Shown: positions 7,732 through 15,756 of the stretch, in pieces
Layout: every line of letters starts with the position of its first letter
Position numbering within the stretch: the first letter of the stretch is position 1
Source: Phormidium tenue FACHB-886
Lineage (GTDB): Bacteria > Cyanobacteriota > Cyanobacteriia > Elainellales > Elainellaceae
DNA: 34,716 nt
Direction of reading: 5' to 3'
Assembly: GCF_014764505.1 (NCBI RefSeq)
Contig: NZ_JACXWX010000050.1
Span: 1 to 34,716, forward strand
Position numbers and translations under genes: made by a program
The notes under the pieces: model-generated
Database searches by the model: none
What the model was told of the DNA's origin: nothing
The model's input: only the letters and a program-made list of their open reading frames with translations

Positions 7732-10700
7732 ATGTTTAAACCCGTTGAAAAATCCCCCAATTTTCCTGCCTTAGAGCAGGCTGTGATTGACTTTTGGAAG
7801 GAGCACCACATTTTCCAGAAGTCCATTGCAAAAGAGGCTCCCCAGGGCAATTTTGTATTTTACGAAGGACCGCCAACCGCCAACGGTAAACCGGGAGTGC
7901 ATCATGTCATTTCCCGCGCCTACAAAGACTTGTTTCTGCGCTACAAGACCATGCAAGGCTATCGAGTCGAGCGCAAAGGCGGCTGGGATACCCACGGGCT
8001 ACCTGTGGAGCTAGAGGTGGAAAAGCGGCTGGGGTTTACCAAAAAGTCTGACATTGAAGCTTTTGGCATTGCCCGGTTTAACCAGCTCTGCAAGCAATCT
8101 GTGTTTGAGCGCATCCAGGACTGGAATGTCATGACCGAGCGCATTGGCTACTGGCTAGACCTGGAAAACGCTTATATCACCTATGAAAACCGGTACATCG
8201 AGTCTTGCTGGTGGCTGATGAAGTCACTATGGGAGCGAGATTTGCTGTTTGAAGACTACCGATCGACCTGGCATTGTCCCCGCAACAACACCAGCCTGTC
8301 TGACCATGAGGTCGCCCAGGGATACCGAGAAGCAGAAGATCCCTCGGTCTATCCAAAGTTTCCGCTTCATGCTGAGGAGTTGGTACAGCGAGGATTGCTG
8401 ACAGGTAGCGATCGCCCGGTCTACCTACTAGCCTGGACAACCACACCCTGGACACTCGCAGCAAATGTGGCGATCGCCATCAAACCCGACGCTCAGTACG
8501 GGCTCTTTGAAGCCCCAGCGCAGCACGGTAATTCTGAGACAACCGATCTCTACATCCTGGCGGAAGACCTGGCAGAGAGCACCTTTGGTTCTGGACAGTA
8601 CCAAACTCTTCAGACCTTTGCGGGAGACGTTTTAGTGGGTCTGCGTTATGACCCGATCTTGCAGGGGCGAGTGCCTGAAGGCGAAAATCTCAGCCGAGCC
8701 TTTCGGATCGTGGCTGACGAGCAGGTCATGATCAATGAAGGCACCGGGGTATTACACATCGCCCCAGCCTACGGCGATCTAGAGGTTGGACGAAAGCAGG
8801 GGCTACCGATGCTGTTTTCGGTGGATCTGTTGGGGCAGGTTTATCCAGAGGTTAAGCTGCCGGATGCCCCCGCAGGTGATGGTCCTTACACGGGCAAATT
8901 CTTTAAAGATGCCGATCGTGCGATCGCTCAGGATTTGCTGGCGGCCAACCGACTCTACCGGGCGACTACTTACACCCACACCTACCCTTTCAACTATCGC
9001 GACAACACGCCGCTGATCAACTACGCCAAAAAGAGCTGGTATATCCGCACGACTGCTATCAAAGACAAACTGCTGGAAAACAACCACAAGATCAATTGGC
9101 ACCCGCAGTACATCCGGGATGGTCGCTTTGGTGACTGGTTACGGAACAACGTAGACTGGGCGTTATCACGTGAACGGTACTGGGGTGCGCCTTTGCCCAT
9201 TTGGGTGAGTGAGGACGAGAGTGAGCAGGTATGCATCGGCAGCGTTCGCGAGTTAGAGGAACTGACCGGACAAGACTTCTCCCAACTGGATCTGCATCGA
9301 CCCTACATTGATGAAATCACCTTTGAGAAGAATGGCAAGCGCTTCCGTCGGGTGCCCTACACAGTCGATGTTTGGTTTGAGTCGGGAGCAATGCCCTATG
9401 CTCAGGGACACTACCCCTTTGAACACCCAGAGCAGTTGAGCCAGAACTTTCCGGCTGACTACATCTGCGAAGCGATCGATCAGACACGCGGCTGGTTTTA
9501 TAGCCTGCATGCTCTAGCTAGCCTGCTGACCCACACCGGTGATGGTCTCCGTCCGGGAGCATTGGCAGACATCGCCCAAGACTCCCCCGCTTTCAAAAAC
9601 GTGATTGTGCTGGGGCACATTGTCGATGAGAAAGGCGAGAAGATGTCGAAGTCCAAGGGCAATGCCGTCGATCCGTGGACTGTCCTCGATGCCCAAGGAG
9701 CCGATGCTCTGCGCTGGTATCTTTACAGCGCCAGTCCACCAGAAACCACGAAACGCTTTTCTCAATCGCTCGTCGAAGATACAATCCAGGACTTTTTGCT
9801 CACGCTATGGAACACCTACAGCTTCTTTGTGCTCTATGCCAATTTAGACCGTCCCAATCTGCGGCAGTCGGTTCCTGTGGAGGAACGTCCTGACATCGAT
9901 CGCTGGTTAGTAGCTAAGCTTCATGAATTGATCAAGGCGGTGACTGAGCGGCTAGACGACTATGACCCCACCAGCGCCAGCCGCTTGATCCGCGATTTTG
10001 TGGTGAACCATCTTTCCAATTGGTATGTGCGCCGTAACCGCCGCCGCTTCTGGAAATCTGACAATGATCTTGATAAACTGTCGGCTTATCGTTCGCTCTA
10101 CGAAGCACTGGTTGCGATCGCTAAGCTGATGTCCCCGATGGCTCCTTTTCTCGGTGAACACCTGTATCAAAATCTGGTGCTGAGTGTGTTTCCAGAAGAG
10201 CCAGAGTCGGTGCATCTAGCCCCGTGGCCCACGGTAGAATCGTCCCTAATTGATGCCGGTTTACTGAGCGATATGACCACCCTGATCCGGTTAGTGGAAT
10301 TGGGACGTGCAGCACGTGCAGAAGCCGGAGTCAAGGTGCGTCAACCTCTGGCAGAACTGTTGGTGCGATTGCACAGCGAAAGGGAGCAGGCTGGGGTACA
10401 ACGTCTGGAGGATCAGCTCAAGGAGGAACTCAACGTCAAACAGGTCACTTATCTGGATCTGACCGCAGACTTTGTCGACTACACCGTTAAGCCCAATCTG
10501 CCCCTGCTAGGCAAACGTCTGGGTAAGCGCCTGCCAGCTCTCCAGCAAATCCTAGCGACGATGGACAGCCGCGAGATCGTTCACAATATCCGGCAAAACC
10601 AGCCCACGGTTCTAGAGCTGGCGGGAGAATCTTGCTCCCTGGAACCGGAAGCCTTTTTGATTGAGGCTAAAAGCCCAGCAGGTTATGTGGCGATCGAGGA

Positions 10701-11085
10701 TCAGGGATATCTGGCTGCGTTGAATACCCAACTGACCCCCCAACTCATTCAAGAGGGGCTGGTTCGAGATACAGTTCGGCTACTGCAAGAGGTTCGGAAA
10801 CAAGCAGGCTTAAATTTATCCGATCGTATTTTCCTGGGTTTGCAAACCTCTGGGGATTTGCTGACAGCACTTCAGCAATACGTGGAGCTCATTAAGGCAG
10901 AGGTGCTGGCGGATGAGGTTGTCTTCGATGCGTTGGTCATTGGTGCAACCGCCCCGAAGGAGCTAAACCAGATCTCAAGAGCGATCGCAAGCGAGAGTAT
11001 TGCGACATCTGAAGCCATCACCCGCCATATGCTATCTCTCCAAGGCACCGAATTAACCTGTTGGATTGCTCGAAAGAATAGCTAA
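7732..11085 (+). CDS. ileS: Isoleucyl-tRNA synthetase, type 2, with GVHH signature
   Basis: Cytosolic enzyme that charges tRNA-Ile with isoleucine and edits valine. It has 1117 residues, long as in type 2 (eukaryote-like) IleRS; the usual bacterial type is about 940. YEGPPTANGKPGVHHV covers the class I signature. Where HxGH is expected the order is G55-V-H-H58, a swapped GxHH. KMSKS is intact at about 637-641 (GEKMSKSKGN). The segments GGWDTHGLPVE, TTTPWTLAANVA (editing domain), GAPLPIWVSE and YVRRNRRRFW (anticodon-binding domain) are also present. A type 2 C-terminal extension follows. Start ATG 7732 has GAGG 10 bases upstream. Several HIP1 octamers lie inside (for example near 8470, 8932 and 10115), so the gene has long resided in a cyanobacterium. 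GxHH in type 2 enzymes has been linked to very high mupirocin resistance. Whether this is the only ileS in the genome cannot be seen here. Confidence 0.95.
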   Translation: MFKPVEKSPNFPALEQAVIDFWKEHHIFQKSIAKEAPQGNFVFYEGPPTANGKPGVHHVISRAYKDLFLRYKTMQGYRVERKGGWDTHGLPVELEVEKRLGFTKKSDIEAFGIARFNQLCKQSVFERIQDWNVMTERIGYWLDLENAYITYENRYIESCWWLMKSLWERDLLFEDYRSTWHCPRNNTSLSDHEVAQGYREAEDPSVYPKFPLHAEELVQRGLLTGSDRPVYLLAWTTTPWTLAANVAIAIKPDAQYGLFEAPAQHGNSETTDLYILAEDLAESTFGSGQYQTLQTFAGDVLVGLRYDPILQGRVPEGENLSRAFRIVADEQVMINEGTGVLHIAPAYGDLEVGRKQGLPMLFSVDLLGQVYPEVKLPDAPAGDGPYTGKFFKDADRAIAQDLLAANRLYRATTYTHTYPFNYRDNTPLINYAKKSWYIRTTAIKDKLLENNHKINWHPQYIRDGRFGDWLRNNVDWALSRERYWGAPLPIWVSEDESEQVCIGSVRELEELTGQDFSQLDLHRPYIDEITFEKNGKRFRRVPYTVDVWFESGAMPYAQGHYPFEHPEQLSQNFPADYICEAIDQTRGWFYSLHALASLLTHTGDGLRPGALADIAQDSPAFKNVIVLGHIVDEKGEKMSKSKGNAVDPWTVLDAQGADALRWYLYSASPPETTKRFSQSLVEDTIQDFLLTLWNTYSFFVLYANLDRPNLRQSVPVEERPDIDRWLVAKLHELIKAVTERLDDYDPTSASRLIRDFVVNHLSNWYVRRNRRRFWKSDNDLDKLSAYRSLYEALVAIAKLMSPMAPFLGEHLYQNLVLSVFPEEPESVHLAPWPTVESSLIDAGLLSDMTTLIRLVELGRAARAEAGVKVRQPLAELLVRLHSEREQAGVQRLEDQLKEELNVKQVTYLDLTADFVDYTVKPNLPLLGKRLGKRLPALQQILATMDSREIVHNIRQNQPTVLELAGESCSLEPEAFLIEAKSPAGYVAIEDQGYLAALNTQLTPQLIQEGLVRDTVRLLQEVRKQAGLNLSDRIFLGLQTSGDLLTALQQYVELIKAEVLADEVVFDALVIGATAPKELNQISRAIASESIATSEAITRHMLSLQGTELTCWIARKNS

Positions 11086-11089
11086 TCTG

Positions 11090-11122
11090 CAAGGGGCTGG
11101 AGATGTCAAAACTAGCCCCTTG
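11090..11122 (+). terminator. Hairpin after ileS
   Basis: CAAGGGGCT and AGCCCCTTG form a perfect 9-bp GC-rich stem starting four bases after the ileS stop. No T run follows, so it may act as an RNA-stabilising end or a weak terminator. Confidence 0.45.
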
Positions 11123-11149
11123 TCAGGCTGTGACTGAGCAGTAAAGCTT

Positions 11150-11322
11150 GCGCAATTAGCAAATCAGTTGCGCGCTTTCTAAACCTTTGAAACCTCTATT
11201 ATCTAAGGCTTCCAGATATTGAGACAAATCAAGCCAAGGAATATCAACATCCTACCCTTGAAGCCCACAATGCTTGCTCAGCGTAGGATCAGAGATTTAT
11301 GCCATTCATTTGCTAATTGCGC
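11150..11322. repeat. 15-bp inverted repeats flanking about 143 bp
   Basis: GCGCAATTAGCAAAT (11150-11164) and its exact reverse complement (11308-11322) bracket a non-coding stretch in the 310-bp gap between ileS and the response regulator. Size and layout resemble a small non-autonomous element (MITE). I see no clear target-site duplication. This gap holds no gene. Confidence 0.4.
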
Positions 11323-11395
11323 CAAATCATTTGCTCGTCTACAAATGTTCTACCTGACAATCCGGACTGCGCCGCAATGACCAAATTTTCTAACT

Positions 11396-12031
11396 TCAGC
11401 TAATCAAATGCTGTTGTGCCCAAAGAACTGCTTGTATGCGATCGCGGAGATTAAGCTGGCTCAAGATCCGAGTGACATAGTTTCTGACGGTTCCGTCGCT
11501 TAGATGCAGAATTTCAGCAATTTCTTGATTATTTTTGCCTTGACCAATCAGTTTTAGTACCTCCCACTCGCGTTTACTCAACTGAGAGGAGTCAATAACC
11601 TCACCTGGAGGTTTGGCACTCACCTGACTGAAAACCTTAGCAGCAACCGTTGGGCTTAGCTGGCTGTAACCTAGATACGCCGAACGAATGGTAGCAACTA
11701 TTTGATCCGCCGGAGTTCGCTTTAGCAAATACCCAATCGCCCCTGCCTGAAGGGATTGCCAAATATATTCATCATCATCAAAGGTTGTAAGTACCACAAT
11801 CTGAATCCACGGATATTGCTGGTGAATCTCTTGAGTTGCCAACACACCATCATAAACTGGCATCCGTACATCCATTAAAATAACATCAGGCTGTAATTCT
11901 GCGGTAAGGGCGATCGCTTCTTGCCCATTGCAGGCTTCTCCTACCACCTCTATATCCTCCCGTACCGAAAGCAGAGTAGCCAAGCCTTGTCGAAAAATAT
12001 CTTGGTCATCCACTAGTAAAACTCGAATCAT
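11396..12031 (-). CDS. NarL/FixJ-type response regulator
   Basis: 211 residues. The N-terminal receiver domain has the acidic pair DD (8-9), phosphoacceptor D54 (VILMDVRMP) and the conserved K in LLKRTP. The C-terminal LuxR-type helix-turn-helix is at about 149-209 (LSKREWEVLKLIGQGKNNQE, then LSDGTVRNYVTRILSQL). It is a DNA-binding transcription factor activated by its partner kinase. Its ATG overlaps the kinase stop by four bases (ATGA), so the two are translationally coupled. Target genes are unknown; the neighbouring remnant and CPBP gene are candidates only by position. Confidence 0.93.
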   Translation of the reverse strand: MIRVLLVDDQDIFRQGLATLLSVREDIEVVGEACNGQEAIALTAELQPDVILMDVRMPVYDGVLATQEIHQQYPWIQIVVLTTFDDDEYIWQSLQAGAIGYLLKRTPADQIVATIRSAYLGYSQLSPTVAAKVFSQVSAKPPGEVIDSSQLSKREWEVLKLIGQGKNNQEIAEILHLSDGTVRNYVTRILSQLNLRDRIQAVLWAQQHLIS

Positions 12032-13191
12032 GGCAGTTGAAACGAATAAGGAATGACGATCTGCACTTGCGTACCTTGATTGGGCTGACTGTAAATTCTG
12101 AATTGTCCGTTGAGTGACTGGACTCGTTCTTCAATGCCCTTCAAACCAAAACCCGATCGTACCATTTGAAGATCAAGCCCTCGACCATTATCAGCAATTT
12201 CTAGAATAATTTCTTCAGATATTACTTGCCCTCGAACCCAGACTTTCGAGGCTTGAGCATGTTTTTGGACATTCATAAGTCCTTCTTTCACAATGCAGTA
12301 GAGATGATGGCTCATTGATGTGGGAATATACGGCAGATTCATCTCCCAGTAAACCTGTAAAGATTGATTCTGCTTGATGTGTTCAATCAATGAGTTGAGA
12401 GTTTGGCTGAGGTTGAAATTAGATTGCCGTATCGAAGAAAGGGATTGGCTGACATCTTCAATACATTGATCGGTTAACCGTTTTGCCACATCGATCGATC
12501 GGAATGCTTGATCTAGATCGTGTTGTCGAAACTCCTGTGCTACAGCTAGCTGAACCTGGAGATTCGTAAGAGTGTGCCCTAGTGAATCATGAATGTCACG
12601 AGCAATGCGTGTGCGTTCAAGTGTAACTCCTAAGTTCTCGACTTCCTGGGCTAATGCTTCTGCCCGTCGTCGGCTTCGCTGCTCCGCAATCACCATTGAA
12701 CTAAATAAAATCGCAAATGTATTACCTGCTAGGTAATTTCCTAAGTAATTAACGGTAAATTTTTGGATCTCACTAGAATTATTCATAAACTGGCAAGAGA
12801 AGCCTTGGAGAATTTTTGGCAACGCATTGATATAAATAGGAGTGCTGATCAGCGCCGTTATAATTACAGCCGCTATAACACTTTTACGATCTAGCAAGAA
12901 GCAGCTTTTGGCAATATAAAGATATAGAAATACATTAAAATCGATGCCGAGCGAATAAGCAATCAGAACCAAAGAAAGACCTAAGATGATATATCCTCTT
13001 CGTTGCCAGAGAGGACGATGGATTGGAAGAACTAAACTCAAAAAAGCGAAGGCAGCCAGAAAAATGATCCCAAGCCAAACGTTGGCATCGCCATTCATTG
13101 CACTGTTGAACGCAATAATTGCGACTAATGCCCACTCTACATAGCGCAGGAGGCGAGAAATCGCCGGAGATAAATCAATATCAGAATTCAT
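12028..13191 (-). CDS. DesK/NarX-like sensor histidine kinase
   Basis: 387 residues. Several membrane helices occupy residues 18-170 with no large external domain, so it probably senses within or near the membrane. The HisKA_3 dimerisation segment has IARDIHDSLGHTL with phosphorylated H201. The HATPase part has the N box KEGLMNVQKHA and the G1 box IADNGRGLD, with FGLKGIEERV following. This is the DesK/NarX class that pairs with NarL-type regulators, consistent with the overlapping partner downstream. The ATG is preceded by no clear ribosome binding site. Confidence 0.92.
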   Translation of the reverse strand: MNSDIDLSPAISRLLRYVEWALVAIIAFNSAMNGDANVWLGIIFLAAFAFLSLVLPIHRPLWQRRGYIILGLSLVLIAYSLGIDFNVFLYLYIAKSCFLLDRKSVIAAVIITALISTPIYINALPKILQGFSCQFMNNSSEIQKFTVNYLGNYLAGNTFAILFSSMVIAEQRSRRRAEALAQEVENLGVTLERTRIARDIHDSLGHTLTNLQVQLAVAQEFRQHDLDQAFRSIDVAKRLTDQCIEDVSQSLSSIRQSNFNLSQTLNSLIEHIKQNQSLQVYWEMNLPYIPTSMSHHLYCIVKEGLMNVQKHAQASKVWVRGQVISEEIILEIADNGRGLDLQMVRSGFGLKGIEERVQSLNGQFRIYSQPNQGTQVQIVIPYSFQLP

Positions 13192-13367
13192 GGTGATCGA
13201 GTGCCGAATTCCTATGACAAGGGTTCATCATTAACCCTAACTGATTTAGCTCTATTTGGAATATGACTGGTGTCATCAAGCTTTATGACGCCTAGCTGTA
13301 GCCATTAGCAGGGTTTGTTCAATAGCTTTAGGGGAAATTGTCTTTTCTCGGCGCCTAATGCTTAGCA

Positions 13368-13635
13368 TTGACAGCAATGGGAATACCTCATGAGACCTTC
13401 AAATACGAGTTAGGAGTTCTATATGGAGATATTTCTGGAATTGATAAGGTTTAGCAGCACGGAAGCGATAATGATGGCTAGCGCTCGCATGTATTATTTG
13501 CCCGATCGAAAGATTACTGCTGTAGTTGTTGAAAATGGTGATATTGCTCAACGACGCAACAATGGCAATTTAGCAGCACCCATCTTTTTAATCGACGCTC
13601 TAATTGAGCAAGTTGTGCAACGGACTGCAACCTAG
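13368..13635 (+). pseudogene. Serine hydrolase (class C beta-lactamase-like) C-terminal remnant
   Basis: One frame reads AMGIPHETFKYELGVLYGD, then ISGIDKV, a TAG stop at 13452-13454, and QHGSDNDG. The adjacent frame then continues ARMYYLPDRKITAVVVENGD. Together these match the end of beta-lactamase/D-aminopeptidase-type serine hydrolases (Y-x-LG, HGG, M-x-YLPD-x-KI-x-VVV). In-frame stops plus a frame change and the missing catalytic N-terminus (SxxK) show a dead gene. The 70-codon frame starting at 13423 is therefore not a real gene. Confidence 0.65.
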
Positions 13636-13698
13636 ATTACCAAATATTCTGCCTTGAACTCAATGTCATTAGTAACTATTGTAAATAGGCAAATCACA

Positions 13699-14646
13699 AT
13701 GCTCAAACATCTAAAAGACTCGATCAAGAAGTATCCGTTGGCTTGGTTTTATGTCATCTCAGTTTTGATTGAAGTTGCGATCATTCCAGTCTTCTTTTTC
13801 ACAGGTGTTGCGGATACACTGGGACAGGCGATCGAAAAATCTGGGCTTCCCTTCAAAACTGATCTAGTCACTGCATTTCGAGTAGTGCTAGCGGCTCCAG
13901 AAGCATTTCCTGGAATCTTTCTAGCAATTACTCAGGTTGCAGCCGTTGATATTGCGGTCTTCATTGTTGCAAAAATTGCTTATGGACAACAGGGAATTAT
14001 TGATTTGAAAACTCGCTTTCGCTTCTGGAAAAAAGATATCCCCTGGCAACGTGCCCTCACAATCTGGGGAATTTGTATTGTTCTGTTTAGTTGCATCAAC
14101 CTGATTGCTGCCGGGCTCAACAAGCTGATGTTCTCAAATTTCTTTATTTGGGATGTTAACTTGTCTCCGGTTGATTTCTTAATTAGTTTAGCTATCACAT
14201 TGTTTCTAGATGCAGGCGGCTTATTTGAAGAGAACGGCTGGCGAGGATTCGCTCTACCCCGCTTGCTACAGCACTTTAGCCCACTCAAAGCGACTGTCAT
14301 TCTAGGTTTTTTGTGGGGACTTTGGCATTTTCCAGTCAAGTTTGATCTTTTTAATGGTTTTGGTTTCACTGGAGGTCTTTTGTATCTTTGTGTTTTCACA
14401 CTGCGACTTACCTTTGTCTCAATTCTCATGACACATTTCTGGAATCGCTTAGGACAAACAACAATTATTGCAATTGCTATGCATGGACTAATCAACGATT
14501 CGATCGGTTTAGGGGGCAGAATGGAGTCTGAGAATTTTATTTCTCAATTATTTACTGAAGTCAATTTGCTGATTCCAACAGCGATCGCTGCCATCGTTTT
14601 GATTTTGCGAACAAAAGGTAAACTGGGAGCTAGGGCAAATAACTAA
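13699..14646 (+). CDS. CPBP-family intramembrane metalloprotease
   Basis: About 315 residues from ATG 13699; upstream starts at 13654 (TTG) and 13663 (ATG) are possible but have no better ribosome binding site. Residue numbers below count from 13654. The protein is strongly hydrophobic with 7-8 membrane helices. The three CPBP (Rce1/Abi) motifs are present: FEENGWRGFALPRL (EExxxR, 192-197), GFLWGLWHFP (His at 225) and AMHGLIND (His at 277). These His/Glu residues form the metal site inside the membrane. Bacterial members act in bacteriocin self-immunity, CAAX-like processing or signalling; the substrate here is unknown. It lies beside the NarL-type pair, in the opposite orientation. Confidence 0.88.
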   Translation: MLKHLKDSIKKYPLAWFYVISVLIEVAIIPVFFFTGVADTLGQAIEKSGLPFKTDLVTAFRVVLAAPEAFPGIFLAITQVAAVDIAVFIVAKIAYGQQGIIDLKTRFRFWKKDIPWQRALTIWGICIVLFSCINLIAAGLNKLMFSNFFIWDVNLSPVDFLISLAITLFLDAGGLFEENGWRGFALPRLLQHFSPLKATVILGFLWGLWHFPVKFDLFNGFGFTGGLLYLCVFTLRLTFVSILMTHFWNRLGQTTIIAIAMHGLINDSIGLGGRMESENFISQLFTEVNLLIPTAIAAIVLILRTKGKLGARANN

Positions 14647-14736
14647 AATCCTGGAGAGCAGATCGAGATGCATCACACTGCCAACTACGGCTATCTACAG
14701 ACGTAAAGACTGTGCTCGATTAGATTGCGTCGAGAT

Positions 14737-15756
14737 TTACTTCAGAAGGACCGCCCAAGCATCACGCCCTTGTTGTTTTGCTTGGTACAGTGCAGCGTCC
14801 GCATCTGCAATTAAATCCTGAGGGGAAGAAATTAACGTAGGAATCAAGCAGGCGATCCCTAAACTGAGGGTAATATGTTCAGCAATAGCTGAAGTCGCAT
14901 GAGGAATCTGTAAACATTCAAGTGTTTTCTGAATTGTCTCGACGATCGTTATCGCCCCTTCCTGATCAGTGTTAGGTAGAATGATGGCAAACTCTTCTCC
15001 TCCATAACGAGTAATTTTATCGGCAGGACGATTAATACATCTAGAAATGGCTTGGGCTACCTGCTGTAAACAAGCATCGCCTGCTGGATGCCCATAGCGA
15101 TCGTTGTACTGTTTAAAGTAGTCGATGTCACACAGGATCAACGATAGGGGCTGTTGCTCACGTTTGAGCCGTTGCCATTCTTGCTCAAGCGTTTCGTTAA
15201 AACAACGACGGTTGGCAATTTGAGTGAGGCTGTCTGTATTTGCAATTCGTCGCAGTTCCAGATTTGCCTGTTGAAGAGCAGCTTCTATCTGCTGGAGCTG
15301 CTCATTTTGGGCAGCAAGCTGCTGCTGTTGCCGCAAGATTGTAATTTGATGACGAACCCGTGCCAACACTTCTTCGGCTTGAAAGGGTTTGGTTACATAG
15401 TCTGCTCCGCCCATAGCAAATGCCTGCACCTTGTCGTCTGTATCATTTGAGGCGCTCAAGAAAACAATTGGAATGTTGCTGGTTTTTGGATTTGCTTTGA
15501 GTCGTTCACAGACTTCGTAGCCATTCATTTCTGGCATCCGAATATCTAGAAGTACGAGGTCAGGATGAGCAACCCGGATCGTTTCCAGCGCCATTTCGCC
15601 GCTAGTAGCTTTCCGAACCAGATATCCTGAGTTACTCAACAGCAAAGCAAGCGATCGCACGTTCTCGAAATGGTCATCCACAATTAAAAGACTGGCAGGG
15701 TTGACATTAACCCGGTCTGTATCAGGCTCCCGCATTTCCTCTTTAAGCATTGTCAT
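14737..15756 (-). CDS. REC-GGDEF response regulator, diguanylate cyclase
   Basis: 339 residues. The receiver domain (21-140) has DD at 27-28, phosphoacceptor D71 (LVLLDIRMP) and K123 in VTKPF. A Gln-rich coiled coil (140-170) links it to a GGDEF domain with the active-site sequence GGEEF (252-256). R243-P-A-D246, exactly five residues before GGEEF, is an intact RxxD inhibitory site, so product feedback by c-di-GMP is expected. It should make c-di-GMP when phosphorylated. The start overlaps the end of the giant kinase by 14 bases (ATG 15756; ATG 15750 is also possible), so the kinase is its likely partner. Confidence 0.95.
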   Translation of the reverse strand: MTMLKEEMREPDTDRVNVNPASLLIVDDHFENVRSLALLLSNSGYLVRKATSGEMALETIRVAHPDLVLLDIRMPEMNGYEVCERLKANPKTSNIPIVFLSASNDTDDKVQAFAMGGADYVTKPFQAEEVLARVRHQITILRQQQQLAAQNEQLQQIEAALQQANLELRRIANTDSLTQIANRRCFNETLEQEWQRLKREQQPLSLILCDIDYFKQYNDRYGHPAGDACLQQVAQAISRCINRPADKITRYGGEEFAIILPNTDQEGAITIVETIQKTLECLQIPHATSAIAEHITLSLGIACLIPTLISSPQDLIADADAALYQAKQQGRDAWAVLLK

